Shown here: positions 42,609-54,332 of the stretch, in pieces
Position numbering within the stretch: the stretch's first letter is position 1
Layout of the letters: the number at the start of each line of letters is the position of its first letter
Source of the DNA: Nostocoides sp. Soil756
Lineage (GTDB): Bacteria > Actinomycetota > Actinomycetes > Actinomycetales > Dermatophilaceae
Reading direction: 5' to 3'
DNA: 62,504 nt
Assembly: GCF_001428065.1 (NCBI RefSeq)
Contig: NZ_LMSE01000004.1
Location: 183,314 to 245,817, forward strand
Position numbers and translations under genes: made by a program
Notes under the pieces: generated by a model
Databases searched by the model: none
The model's input: the letters and a program-made list of their open reading frames with translations, nothing else
What the model was told of the DNA's origin: nothing

Positions 42609-43258
42609 CGCCCGAGCAGCACGAGAGGCCCGAGCCGGCGGAGGACACCCGCGGCCGCGGGGGGCTACCCGGGGTCCTCAAGGGGCTTGCGACGACGGCC
42701 CGGACCGCGCTGCGCCCCACGCACACCCACGAGTACCCCGACGTCGCGCCCGACCTCCCGCCGCGCAGCCGCGGCGTCATCGCGCTGCTCGAGGAGAACT
42801 GCACCTCGTGCATGCTCTGCGCCCGCGAGTGCCCCGACTGGTGCATCTACATCGACTCGCACAAGGAGACGATCCCGGCCACCACCGAGGGCGGCCGCGA
42901 GCGCCAGCGCAACGTGCTCGACCGCTTCGCCATCGACTTCAGCCTGTGCATGTACTGCGGCATCTGCATCGAGGTCTGCCCGTTCGACGCCCTGCACTGG
43001 AGCCCGCAGTTCGAGTACGCCGAGGTCGACATCCTCGACCTGCTGCACGAGAAGGAGCGGCTCGGCGAGTGGATGGCCACCGTGCCGCCCCCACCGGCGC
43101 TCGACGAGAAGGCCGCCGAGCCGGCCGAGGTCGCCGCCGCCTCCCGGCCCGCCCGTGGGGCCCGCGGGCCGGCTGGGGGCCCCGGCGGAGCCGGCAGCAG
43201 CCGTCCGCCCCGCACGGTGCGGCCGCGGGTGGTCCGCGGCGAGGGGGACGGCACGTGA
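42602..43258 (+). CDS. nuoI2: NuoI-like ferredoxin subunit of the second complex I
   Basis: 218 residues with both [4Fe-4S] motifs complete ([12 protein letters not shown] and [12 protein letters not shown]). The 60-residue C-terminal tail is Pro/Ala/Arg-rich. ATG at 42602 overlaps nuoH2 by 7 nt; a GTG at 42605 is an alternative. In a complex lacking NuoEFG this subunit may be where ferredoxin gives its electrons. Confidence 0.93.
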   Translation: MVTPEQHERPEPAEDTRGRGGLPGVLKGLATTARTALRPTHTHEYPDVAPDLPPRSRGVIALLEENCTSCMLCARECPDWCIYIDSHKETIPATTEGGRERQRNVLDRFAIDFSLCMYCGICIEVCPFDALHWSPQFEYAEVDILDLLHEKERLGEWMATVPPPPALDEKAAEPAEVAAASRPARGARGPAGGPGGAGSSRPPRTVRPRVVRGEGDGT

Positions 43259-43764
43259 CCGCCCTCGACACCGCCTTCGCCGCGTGCGGGGTGCTGGCGG
43301 TGGTCGGTGGCCTGCTCGCGGTGACCACCCGGCACGTCGTGCACGCCGCCCTGTGGCTGGTCGTGGCGTTGCTCGGGGTGGCGGGGTCGCTGCTCGTGCT
43401 CGGCGCCGAGCTGGTCGCGCTGGTCCTGGTCCTGGTCTACGTCGGGGCCGTCGTCGTGCTGGTGCTGTTCGCCCTGATGCTGACCCGCGCGCCCATCGGG
43501 CCCGACCGCGCGCACGCCGTCGGGGGATGGCGCTCGGCCGGCGCCGCCCTGCTGGGGCTCACCACCGCCGGGCTCCTCGCCACCGTGCTGGTCCCGCTGG
43601 CCGACGGCAGCGTGCGCCGGGCCGACGTGGCCTCCCGCCAGGTGGCCGCCCAGCTCTTCGGCACCTGGGTCTGGCCCTTCGAGCTGCTCTCGCTGCTGCT
43701 GCTGGCCGCCTTGGTCGGCGCCCTGGCCGTCGCCCGCCGCCCCGCCGCCGAGGGGGCGTCGTGA
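43255..43764 (+). CDS. nuoJ2: NuoJ-like subunit of the second complex I
   Basis: 169 residues, about five helices. [20 protein letters not shown] is the NuoJ helix-3 hallmark. Lacks the long hydrophilic tail of the first NuoJ. GTG start overlaps nuoI2 and stop overlaps nuoK2. Confidence 0.9.
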   Translation: MTALDTAFAACGVLAVVGGLLAVTTRHVVHAALWLVVALLGVAGSLLVLGAELVALVLVLVYVGAVVVLVLFALMLTRAPIGPDRAHAVGGWRSAGAALLGLTTAGLLATVLVPLADGSVRRADVASRQVAAQLFGTWVWPFELLSLLLLAALVGALAVARRPAAEGAS

Positions 43765-44102
43765 TCCACCTGGGCGGCCCCTACCTGCTGGCCTCGCTGC
43801 TCGTCGGGCTCGGAGTCACCGGGATCGCGGTGCGCCGCAACGCCGTCCTGCTCCTCATCGGGGTCGAGCTCGTGCTCAGCGGGTCCCTCGTCCTGCTCGT
43901 CACGACCCAGGCCGCCGGGGGCGACCGCTGGGCCGCCGGCAGCGTGCTGCCGCTGTTCGTCATCACCATCGCCGCCGCCGAGGTGGTCGTCGCGCTCGCC
44001 GTGGTGCTCACCGCCTTCCGGCTCCGGGGGAACATCGACCTCGACGCCCCGGCCGTTCCGGATGCCCCGAACGCTCCCGACGCACCCGAGGACGACCGGT
44101 GA
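43761..44102 (+). CDS. nuoK2: NuoK-like subunit of the second complex I
   Basis: 113 residues, three helices; membrane glutamates in LIGVELVLSG and IAAAEVVVALA. A 20-residue tail with PDAPNAPDAPED repeats is not typical. GTG start, overlaps with both neighbours. Confidence 0.92.
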   Translation: MIHLGGPYLLASLLVGLGVTGIAVRRNAVLLLIGVELVLSGSLVLLVTTQAAGGDRWAAGSVLPLFVITIAAAEVVVALAVVLTAFRLRGNIDLDAPAVPDAPNAPDAPEDDR

Positions 44103-45976
44103 ACCCCTGGCTGCTCGTCGGGCTGCCGGCCCTGGCCGCCGCGCTGGGCGTGGCGGTGCGCCGCGACGACCGGCTCGCCCGAGTGGTCGCCGTGGTGGCC
44201 GCCGGCCTCACCGGGCTGGGGGCAGCCGTGCTGTGGGCGCTCGACGACCGGGGCGCCATCACCGGCGGCCCGGGGCTGGCGGCCGGTGGGCTGTCCATCC
44301 CGCTCGACCTCGCCGTCGACCCCACCCGGTCCGCCATGGCCGCCGTGGTGGCCCTGGTCGTCCTGGCGGTCCAGCTGTACTCGACCTGGTACCTCGCCAC
44401 CGACGACCGCTACGGGCAGTTCGCCGCCACCGTCTCGCTCTTCGCCGCCGCGATGCTCCTGGTGGTCCTGTCGGGCGACCTCGTGCTCACCCTCGTCGGG
44501 TGGGAGGTCATGGGCTGGTGCTCCTACCTGCTGATCGGGCACTGGTCGCGCCGCGCCACCGCCCGGCGGGCCGCGCTCAAGGCCTTCCTGGTCACCCGTG
44601 TCGCCGACATCGGCTTCGTCCTGGCCGTCGTGGGCCTGGCCGCTGGGGCCCGCTCCACCTCCATCGCCGACGTGGTGGGCGCGTGGCGGCGGCCGGGGGC
44701 GTGCATCGATGCCGCCGTCGAGGGCGGCTCGGCACTGGGCACCGCCCTGACCGCGTGCGCGGCGCCCGACGCCAACCTGCGTGCCGTGCTGCTCGTGCTG
44801 CTCGTCATCGGGGTGCTCGGCAAGTCGGCCCAGGTCCCGTTCCAGGACTGGCTGGCCGACGCGATGGAGGGCCCCACTCCGGCGAGCGCCCTCATCCACG
44901 CGGCCACCATGGTCGCGGCCGGCACGGTGGTCATCGGTTCGCTGTTCGAGGTCTTCGCGGCCAGCCCGACGGCCCGCTGGTTCCTGGGCGTCTCGGTGTC
45001 GGTGACGATGCTGCTGGCCGCCGTGCTGGCCTTCGCGCAGAGCGATCTCAAACGGATGCTGGCCTGGTCGACGGTCAGCCAGGTGGCCGTGATGCTCTCG
45101 GCGCTGGCGACCGCTCCGCTTGCCGCGGGCCCCGGCGCCGGACTGCTGCACCTGTGGTCGCACGCGCTGTTCAAGTCCCTCCTCTTCCTCGCGATCGGTT
45201 GGGCCGCCCTGGCGGCCGGGGGCACCGCGGCAGCCACCCTGCGCGGGTCGGCCGCTGCCTCCCCGGTGCTGCGGGCCGCGTTCCTCGCCGGCTTCCTCTC
45301 ACTGGCGGGCGTACCGCTGGTGGTCGGCGGCCTGTCGAAGGAGCACGTGATCGCGGTGGCCTACGACGGGGCCGTCGCGGCCGACGGCCCGGGGGTCCTC
45401 GTCCTCGTCTCCCTCGTGCTGACCTCGGCCGTCACCGCCGCCTACAGCACCCGCGGCTACCTCGTCCTCACCGCGCACGTGCGCCAGCGCCCCGTGCTGG
45501 CCGGGGTGCCGCCGGTGGTGCCCGTCGTCCTGGCCGTCCTCGTGGCACTGACGGTGGTGGGCGGGCTCGTGGTCCTCACCGGAGCCTTCGCGGTCGGTGA
45601 GGTCTCGGTGTTCTGGCTGGTGCTGAGCCTGCTGGTCGTCGGGGTCGGCGTGGGCGTGGCCCTGCGCGGCGGCTTCGACCGCGACCCGGCCGAGGTGCTG
45701 GCGCGCCGGTTCACGCCCGCGGCCGACGCCGGCCTGGGCGTCGACCTGCTCTACCGCCGGGCCGTGGCCCGGCCGGTGCTGCGCCTGGCGCGGGTCGTGG
45801 CGTTCGTCGACACCGAGGTGGTCGATGCCTACGTCCGCGGCGCCGGCACGGCCGCCCGGGTGGCCGGCTGGGCGGGCACCCGCCTGCACCGCGGCCAGCG
45901 GCCGAGCGCCGGCGTGGGGCTGGTCCTGGGCGGCGTCGTGGTGCTGGCCGCCGTCGGGGTGCTCGCATGGTCGTGA
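44099..45976 (+). CDS. nuoL2: NuoL-like subunit of the second complex I
   Basis: 625 residues, about 16 helices. VGWEVMGWCSYLLIGHW and GKSAQVPFQDWLADAMEGPT keep the pump Glu and Lys; HAATMV follows. Helix-rich C-terminus with a lateral-helix region. GTG start overlaps nuoK2; the end overlaps nuoM2 by 10 nt. Confidence 0.94.
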   Translation: MNPWLLVGLPALAAALGVAVRRDDRLARVVAVVAAGLTGLGAAVLWALDDRGAITGGPGLAAGGLSIPLDLAVDPTRSAMAAVVALVVLAVQLYSTWYLATDDRYGQFAATVSLFAAAMLLVVLSGDLVLTLVGWEVMGWCSYLLIGHWSRRATARRAALKAFLVTRVADIGFVLAVVGLAAGARSTSIADVVGAWRRPGACIDAAVEGGSALGTALTACAAPDANLRAVLLVLLVIGVLGKSAQVPFQDWLADAMEGPTPASALIHAATMVAAGTVVIGSLFEVFAASPTARWFLGVSVSVTMLLAAVLAFAQSDLKRMLAWSTVSQVAVMLSALATAPLAAGPGAGLLHLWSHALFKSLLFLAIGWAALAAGGTAAATLRGSAAASPVLRAAFLAGFLSLAGVPLVVGGLSKEHVIAVAYDGAVAADGPGVLVLVSLVLTSAVTAAYSTRGYLVLTAHVRQRPVLAGVPPVVPVVLAVLVALTVVGGLVVLTGAFAVGEVSVFWLVLSLLVVGVGVGVALRGGFDRDPAEVLARRFTPAADAGLGVDLLYRRAVARPVLRLARVVAFVDTEVVDAYVRGAGTAARVAGWAGTRLHRGQRPSAGVGLVLGGVVVLAAVGVLAWS

Positions 45977-47448
45977 GCTTGCTCCTGGCGTTGCCGCTCG
46001 CGGTCGGTCTCTGGCTCCTCACCGGGGGCCGCGCGCTCCCGGCCGGCCTCGCGCGCCGCGTCACCGCGGGTACGGCGGGGCTGACGCTCGTGCTCGCCGG
46101 CGCCACGGTGGCCCTGGGGGCATCGGTCGACCGGGCCTGGCTGCCCGAGCTGGGCGTGCGCTGGTCCTTCGGGGTCGACGGCATCTCGGCGCCGCTGGTG
46201 CTGCTGACCGGCGGCATCGGGCTCCTCGTGGCCCTGCACGCGTGGGTCGAGCTGCCCGCGGGCGGCTCACCGGCCACCTTCCTGGGCTGCCTGCTGGTCG
46301 TCGAGGCCGGGGCGCTGGCCACCTTCACCGCGCGCGACGCGGTGCTGTTCCTCGTCGCCTTCGAGGTCGTCCTGGTGCCGATGTGGGTGCTCGTGGGCCG
46401 CTTCGGCGACGCCCACGACCTCCGAGCCCGCACCGACGCCGCGCAGCGCTTCGTGCTCTACACCGCCGTGGGCTCGACGACGCTGCTGGTCGGCATCCTG
46501 CTGCTGGTCACCAGCGCCGGGACGGCCGACCTGCGCCGCCTGGCCGACGCCGCCGGGGCAGGGCTCGGCAGCGGCACCCAGCTGGCGGTGGCGCTGCTGC
46601 TGGTCCTCGGGCTCGCGGTGAAGGTGCCGGTCTTCCCGCTGCACACCTGGCTCCCGCCCGCCCACACCACCGCGCCCACCGCGGGGTCGGTGCTGCTGGC
46701 GGCGGTGCTGCTGAAGATGGGCACCTACGGCCTGGTGCGCCTGCCGGTGTCGGTCGTCCCCGACGGGTTCGCCCGGATGGCGCCCGCGCTGGCCGTGGCC
46801 GGGGCCGTGGGCATCGTGTGGGGCGGCCTGGTCTGCCTCGTCGAGCGCGACCTGAAGCGGCTGGTGGCGTACTCGTCGGTGGCGCACATGGGCTTCGTCG
46901 TGCTCGCGCTGGCCAGCGGCTCCGACACCGGCCTCCAGGCCGCGCTCTACGCCAACATCGCGCACGGCGTCATCTCGGCGCTGCTGTTCGTCGTGGTCGG
47001 CGGCCTCAAGCAGCGCTGGGGGTCGGTCGACCTGGCGGTGCGGCGTCCCGCCCTGCGCGAGACCTCGCCCCGGCTGGGGTTCGTGCTACTGCTCGGCCTG
47101 GCGGCCGGCCTGGGCCTGCCCGGCCTGGCCGGGTTCTGGGGCGAGCTCCTCGCCGTGTACTCCGCGTGGGCACCGGCCGGTGACCGGCCGCGCGCGGTGT
47201 TCGTCGTGTGCGCCGTGGTGGCGGCCGTCGGTGCCGCTCTGGCCGCGGCCTACGCCCTGCGGGTGGCCGGGCTGGTCTGGGCCGGTGACCGCCCCGACCC
47301 CGAGGCCCCGCGCACCCCCGACACCACGGGCGTCGAGCGCTGGGTCCTGGGCGTGCTGGCGGCGGGCGTGATGGTCCTCGGCGTCCTACCGATGCTGCTG
47401 CTGTCGACCACGGCGGACGCCGTGGCGCGGATCGGCGGGGCGCGGTGA
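45967..47448 (+). CDS. nuoM2: NuoM-like subunit of the second complex I
   Basis: 493 residues, about 14 helices. Pump residues lie in VAFEVVLVPMWVLVG (Glu) and LAVKVPVFPLHTWLPPAH (Lys). ATG overlaps nuoL2. Confidence 0.94.
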   Translation: MVVSLLLALPLAVGLWLLTGGRALPAGLARRVTAGTAGLTLVLAGATVALGASVDRAWLPELGVRWSFGVDGISAPLVLLTGGIGLLVALHAWVELPAGGSPATFLGCLLVVEAGALATFTARDAVLFLVAFEVVLVPMWVLVGRFGDAHDLRARTDAAQRFVLYTAVGSTTLLVGILLLVTSAGTADLRRLADAAGAGLGSGTQLAVALLLVLGLAVKVPVFPLHTWLPPAHTTAPTAGSVLLAAVLLKMGTYGLVRLPVSVVPDGFARMAPALAVAGAVGIVWGGLVCLVERDLKRLVAYSSVAHMGFVVLALASGSDTGLQAALYANIAHGVISALLFVVVGGLKQRWGSVDLAVRRPALRETSPRLGFVLLLGLAAGLGLPGLAGFWGELLAVYSAWAPAGDRPRAVFVVCAVVAAVGAALAAAYALRVAGLVWAGDRPDPEAPRTPDTTGVERWVLGVLAAGVMVLGVLPMLLLSTTADAVARIGGAR

Positions 47449-48947
47449 GCACTCTGGTCACCCTCGACCCGCTCGTCCTGGCGCCCGCCCTGGCCCCGGC
47501 GCTGGGCGTGGTGCTCGTCCTCGTCGGCGACGCGCTGGGGCCGCGTCGCGCGGGGGGCCGCTGGGCCCTGCCCGTCGCCGCCGTGGTGCTGGTGGTCGGG
47601 GCGGTGCTGGCGGCCCGGGGGTCGTTCGGGGCGGAGGCCGAACCGCTGCGCTCGCTGTGCCTGCCGGCTCCGGACGGCGCCTGTCTCTGGACGGCGGGGC
47701 CACGCACCTCGAGCCTCCAGGCCGGCATCCTGCTGGCCGCCGCGGCCGCCCTGGCCCTCCTGCACGACGGGCGTCCGCGCCCCCGCGACGGCGCGGTCAC
47801 GGCCGCGCTCCTCCTGGCCGCCACCACGGGCGGGGTGGCCGTGGCCGCGGCCCGTGACCTGGGCACCTGGGTGGTGGCCCTCGAGCTCGCCACGGTGCCC
47901 GTCGTCGCGCTGGTCGCGCTGCGGGGGACGCGGGGAGCCGCGCACGCCGGGCTGAGCCTGCTCGTCACGTCGCTGGTGTCGTTCGCGCTGCTGGTGCTCG
48001 GGGTCGCCCTCTGGCTCACCGCCACCGGCGACGCGACCTTCTCCTCGGCCACCGTGGCCACCGCCTGGGAGGACCCGCAGCGCCGGGCCGTGCTGGTCCT
48101 CGCCGTCACGGTGCTGGTCTCGGGCGTGGGGTTCAAGCTCTCGCTGGTGCCGTTCCACGCGTGGACCCCCCAGGCCTACACCGGGGCCGACCTCGGCACC
48201 GCCCTGTACCTGGCCGCGGCCTCCAAGCTCTCGGCCCTGGCCGCGCTGCTCGCCCCCGTCGCGGCCTTCGCCGGCGCCGGCCTCGACGCCCCGGCGGTCG
48301 TGACCGTGCTGGCCGTGCCCGCCGTCGCCTCCCTGCTGCTCGGCACCGTCGTCGCCCTGCGCCAGGACGACCCCCTGCGCCTGCTCGCCTGGTCCACGAT
48401 CGCCCAGGCGGGCTGGGTCCTGGTGCCGCTGACCGCTCTCGACGGGGCCGGGATGCGGGCCTCGGTGGCCTACGTCCTGGTCTACGCCGCCGCCACCGCG
48501 GTGGCGTTCGCGGCGCTCGGCCGCATCGGGGCCGGCGCCGGCGCACGCACCCTCGAGGGGCACCGGGGTCTGCTCCGCCGCGACCCCCTGGCCGCCGGGC
48601 CGCTCGCGCTGGCCCTGCTGGTGCTGGCGGGGCTGCCGCCCGGCGTCGTGGGCCTCGTCGTCAAGATCCTCGCGCTGGGGCCACCGGTGGCCGCGGGGGT
48701 GTGGCCGGTGACGGCCGCCGGCATCCTGGCCGTGGTGGTCGGCATCGCCGTGTACCTGCGCTGGTTCGCCGTGCTGCTGGGCGGGCCCCCCGACCGCCCG
48801 GCGCCCGGGGAGCAGGCCGCCTCCGCGGACGGCCCCGGGACAGCGCGCCGCTCGGGCCGGTCGACGACGGCGGTCCTGGTCCTCGGCACCGCGGTGCTCG
48901 CCCTCACCAGCGCCCTGCCGCACCTGCTGCTCGGTGGCCTCGGCTGA
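47445..48947 (+). CDS. nuoN2: NuoN-like subunit of the second complex I
   Basis: 500 residues, about 14 helices; the conserved Glu in VALELATVPVV and Lys in GFKLSLVPFHAWTPQAYTG are present. More divergent from NuoN than the other second-set subunits are from theirs. GTG start overlaps nuoM2. Last nuo2 gene. Confidence 0.9.
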   Translation: MSTLVTLDPLVLAPALAPALGVVLVLVGDALGPRRAGGRWALPVAAVVLVVGAVLAARGSFGAEAEPLRSLCLPAPDGACLWTAGPRTSSLQAGILLAAAAALALLHDGRPRPRDGAVTAALLLAATTGGVAVAAARDLGTWVVALELATVPVVALVALRGTRGAAHAGLSLLVTSLVSFALLVLGVALWLTATGDATFSSATVATAWEDPQRRAVLVLAVTVLVSGVGFKLSLVPFHAWTPQAYTGADLGTALYLAAASKLSALAALLAPVAAFAGAGLDAPAVVTVLAVPAVASLLLGTVVALRQDDPLRLLAWSTIAQAGWVLVPLTALDGAGMRASVAYVLVYAAATAVAFAALGRIGAGAGARTLEGHRGLLRRDPLAAGPLALALLVLAGLPPGVVGLVVKILALGPPVAAGVWPVTAAGILAVVVGIAVYLRWFAVLLGGPPDRPAPGEQAASADGPGTARRSGRSTTAVLVLGTAVLALTSALPHLLLGGLG

Positions 48948-48990
48948 GCCGGGCCGGAACTGAAACGCACATCGGAGGCGTTCACCCCAC

Positions 48991-49878
48991 ATGCACAACC
49001 ACTTCAACGGCCTGAAGACGGCCGCCCTGCTGGGCGGGCTCTGGGCCATCCTGCTCGCCATCGGCTACGTCATCGCGGGCTCGACGGGCAACAGCGCGTT
49101 CATCCTGGTGTTCGCGCTGATCGGCCTCGGGACTACCGCCTACGGCTACTGGAACTCCGACAAGCTCGCCATCCGGGCCATGCACGCCTACCCCGTCACC
49201 GAGGCCCAGGCGCCGGCGATGTACCGCATCGTCCGTGAGCTCTCGACCCGCGCCGGCAAGCCGATGCCGCGCCTCTACGTCTCGCCCACCCAGGCGCCCA
49301 ACGCCTTCGCCACCGGGCGCAACCCCGAGCACGCCGCCGTCTGCTGCACCGAGGGCATCCTCGGCCTGCTCGATGAGCGCGAGCTGCGCGGGGTCCTCGG
49401 CCACGAGCTGATGCACGTCTACAACCGCGACATCCTCACCGGCTCGGTCGCGGCCGCCATCGCCGGTGTGATCTCCTCGATCGGCCAGTTCCTCGCCTTC
49501 GGCGCCCTCTTCGGCGGCGGCAGCAGTGACGAGGACCGCAACCCGATCGCGGGCCTGGCCCTGGCCATCCTCGCCCCCATCGCCGCGGTGTTCGTGCAGA
49601 TGGCCATCTCGCGCACCCGCGAGTACGACGCCGACGAGGACGGCGCCACCCTCACCCGCGACCCGCTGGCCCTGGCCGGCGCGCTGCGCAAGCTCGAGCA
49701 GGGCGTGGCCCGGGCCCCGCTGGCCCCCAGCCAGCAGCTGGTCAACGCCAGCCACATGATGATCGCGAACCCGTTCCGGGCCCAGGACGTGTCGCGGATG
49801 ATGTCGACCCACCCGCCGATGGCCGAGCGCATCGCCCGCCTCGAGCAGATGGCGTACGGGCACCGCATCAACCCGTAG
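48991..49878 (+). CDS. htpX: HtpX-family M48 membrane metalloprotease
   Basis: 295 residues: two N-terminal helices, zinc motif His138-Glu139-x-x-His142 (GHELMH), another pair of hydrophobic segments, and the third ligand Glu in REYDADEDG. Degrades damaged membrane proteins in membrane quality control. Lies 43 nt after nuoN2 with GGAGG 13 nt upstream of the ATG; it may be transcribed with nuo2, a neighbourhood also known from Streptomyces. Confidence 0.95.
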   Translation: MHNHFNGLKTAALLGGLWAILLAIGYVIAGSTGNSAFILVFALIGLGTTAYGYWNSDKLAIRAMHAYPVTEAQAPAMYRIVRELSTRAGKPMPRLYVSPTQAPNAFATGRNPEHAAVCCTEGILGLLDERELRGVLGHELMHVYNRDILTGSVAAAIAGVISSIGQFLAFGALFGGGSSDEDRNPIAGLALAILAPIAAVFVQMAISRTREYDADEDGATLTRDPLALAGALRKLEQGVARAPLAPSQQLVNASHMMIANPFRAQDVSRMMSTHPPMAERIARLEQMAYGHRINP

Positions 49879-49879
49879 C

Positions 49880-49935
49880 CCGCGAACGTGTGTGAAGAAC
49901 GTCGGCATATCGACGCTCTTCACACACGTTCGCGG
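49880..49935. repeat. Perfect 19-bp inverted repeat with inner stem
   Basis: CCGCGAACGTGTGTGAAGA (49880-49898) and its exact reverse complement (49917-49935) flank an 18-nt centre that itself forms CGTCG/CGACG. All 56 bp can fold. There is no T-tract, so it is not a standard intrinsic terminator. It lies just after htpX and 32 nt before the pepN start and may be a REP-type element or bidirectional transcription block. Confidence 0.85.
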
Positions 49936-49967
49936 TCGGCCGGCGGGTCGTCTGGTTGGGTGGGCAC

Positions 49968-52454
<2,487 letters not shown>

Positions 52455-52468
52455 TCCAGGAGGCCCGG

Positions 52469-53308
52469 ATGTCTCGCGAGATGGGGTCCACCCCGTCGTC
52501 CGCCGCCCCACGCGGGCGGGACGTCTGGGTGGGCACGAGCTGGAAGATGACGAAGACGCGCGCCGAGGCCCTGCACTGGGTGGAGGAGGTCAAAGCCGGC
52601 CTCGCGCAGCGGCCCGACGCCCACGTCCGCCCGTTCGTGCTCCCCCCGTTGACCGCCGTCGCAGAGGTCGCGGCCGCGTGCCGCGGCATCGCCGACGGCG
52701 CACCGCCGCTGCTCGTCGGGGCGCAGAACGCGCACTGGGAGGACGTCGGGCCGTGGACGGGCGAGGTCGCGGTCAGCCAGGTGGCCGACGCCGGGTGCAG
52801 CCTCGTCATGGTCGGTCACTCCGACCGGCGACACCACTTCGGCGAGTCGGACGAGATCGTCGCCGCCAAGGTTCGCGCGGTGTTGCGGCACGGACTCCGG
52901 GTGGTCCTCTGCGTCGGTGAGCCGGCGGCCGTGCGGGACGCCGGCCGCCACGTCGACCACGTGCTCGGGCAGGTCGCCTCCGCTCTCGATGGCGTCGACG
53001 ACGTCTCGTCGGTGCTGGTCGCCTACGAACCGGTGTGGGCGATCGGCTGCGCGGGAACGGTCGCCACCCCCGCGGACCTGGCTCCCGTGATGGCCGCCCT
53101 GGTCGACCGGTGGGGCGACGCCCTCGCCGGCCGGCTCTACGGCGGCTCGGTCACGCCGTCGAACGCTGCCGCCGTTCTCGGGGTGCCAGGTGTTGACGGT
53201 CTCTTCGCGGGCCGTTCGGCCTGGACGGCGCAGGGCTTCCTCTCGCTCGTCGACAGAGCTGCGAGCCGGCCGCCCACCGGTCAGGCCATGGGGTCCTCGG
53301 CGCCGTAG
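52469..53308 (+). CDS. Triose-phosphate-isomerase-like enzyme
   Basis: 279 residues, TIM fold. Catalytic Lys26 (SWKM), His117 (VGHSDRR) and Glu187 (AYEPVWAIG) are present, but the usual Asn of the N-x-K motif (NWKM) is Ser, as in TPI paralogues I recall from tetrose-phosphate catabolism (EryH/LerI). Thus it may isomerise another sugar phosphate. AGGAGG at 52458-52463 sets the ATG at 52469. The end overlaps the convergent SDR gene by 28 bp. Confidence 0.78.
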   Translation: MSREMGSTPSSAAPRGRDVWVGTSWKMTKTRAEALHWVEEVKAGLAQRPDAHVRPFVLPPLTAVAEVAAACRGIADGAPPLLVGAQNAHWEDVGPWTGEVAVSQVADAGCSLVMVGHSDRRHHFGESDEIVAAKVRAVLRHGLRVVLCVGEPAAVRDAGRHVDHVLGQVASALDGVDDVSSVLVAYEPVWAIGCAGTVATPADLAPVMAALVDRWGDALAGRLYGGSVTPSNAAAVLGVPGVDGLFAGRSAWTAQGFLSLVDRAASRPPTGQAMGSSAP

Positions 53309-54093
53309 GACCGCATCCGCAGCTGCCGGTCCGGACCGCTCGGGGTGAGGGCGGCGACGGCCTCCGGGAGGTCGACGCCAGCCCTGAGGAAGCGCCCGGC
53401 CCAGGCGTCGAGGCCGCCGCCGGCGACAGCGAGGACGAGCTCGGCGACCCGCTCGGGCGGGGTCCAGTTCGTGTGGCCGTCCCAGCGCGGCATCCCCGCC
53501 GTCATCTCGGTGCGGACGAGTCCTGGGGCGATGTTGAAGGCGTGCACGCCGCTGCCCTCCAGCGACGCCTCCAGACACTCGGTGAGACGGATCTGGGCCG
53601 CCTTGCCCACCGAGTACGCCGAGTATTCGGGTTCGGCCCGGGTCCCCATCCCGCTCGCGAGGTTGACCAGACGGCCTCGCCCGCGGGCGACCATGCCGGG
53701 CAGGACGGCTCGGGCGACGAGCTGGGCACCGCGGACATGGCTGGTCACCACCTCCCACCAGTCCTCCGGCGCGGACTCCCACAGCGGGACCTCCGCGCGG
53801 TCGACAAGACCGGCTGCGTTGACCACCACGTCGACCGGGCCGACCTGGCGCAGGGCCGTGGCCACGGCGTCGTCGACCGACGCCCGCGACGTGACATCGG
53901 CGGCCAGGGCGAGGGTGCGCGCTCCCGTCGAGCGGGCCACGTCGTCGAGCGTGGCGCCCAGTCGGTCCGCCGAGCGCGCCAGCCCCACGACGGTGCAGCC
54001 CTGACCGGCCAGGGCGGCGACGAGGTACGCGCCGATGCCCTGGGATGCGCCGGTGACGAGCGCCACCTGTCCGTCGAGTGTCGTCGGGGTCAT
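53281..54093 (-). CDS. Short-chain dehydrogenase/reductase
   Basis: 270 residues, classical SDR: nucleotide motif VTGASQGIG, VNAAG, catalytic Ser in LASG and the YSAYSVGK Tyr/Lys pair. Oxidises or reduces a hydroxyl or ketone with NAD(P). Divergent from the VOC gene, with a palindromic operator between them. ATG at 54093; a longer open frame upstream has no protein-like character. Confidence 0.85.
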   Translation of the reverse strand: MTPTTLDGQVALVTGASQGIGAYLVAALAGQGCTVVGLARSADRLGATLDDVARSTGARTLALAADVTSRASVDDAVATALRQVGPVDVVVNAAGLVDRAEVPLWESAPEDWWEVVTSHVRGAQLVARAVLPGMVARGRGRLVNLASGMGTRAEPEYSAYSVGKAAQIRLTECLEASLEGSGVHAFNIAPGLVRTEMTAGMPRWDGHTNWTPPERVAELVLAVAGGGLDAWAGRFLRAGVDLPEAVAALTPSGPDRQLRMRSYGAEDPMA

Positions 54094-54181
54094 GGGTCCA
54101 CCACTCTCTCGCGCCCTGCGGGCGGCTGTCGATCTGCCCCTCGGGCCGGCGTCGTCCATCCTGCCGGGCGGATCGCGCGAC

Positions 54182-54205
54182 CCTATGGGGGATTCTCCCC
54201 ATAGG
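54182..54205. promoter_or_regulatory. Palindromic operator CCTATGGGG-N6-CCCCATAGG
   Basis: Perfect 9-bp arms (54182-54190 and 54197-54205) with a 6-nt centre, in the 239-bp space between divergent SDR and VOC genes. G4/C4 tracts are also what the LuxR-type RamA of Corynebacterium recognises, as I remember. Its cognate regulator is not in the window. Confidence 0.65.
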
Positions 54206-54332
54206 CCCTCGATGAGGCGGCTGAGCACAATTCTCGCAGTCGCCGCGACATCCGCCGTCGCCGCGAGCGCCGTTCCGGAGTGGCGACCCCGGTTCGACCG
54301 CAGTATCCACTCGACGAGGAGAGGAACCCCCA

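Noticed and set aside
49891-49926. TGTGAA and TTCACA halves as a Rex site
   Set aside because: The half-sites belong to long hairpin arms and are about 24 nt apart, not 4.
54211-54310. An ATG reading into a signal-peptide-like stretch (MRRLSTILAVAATSAVAASA)
   Set aside because: The frame runs out of phase into the VOC gene, has no ribosome site, and its remainder is not protein-like.
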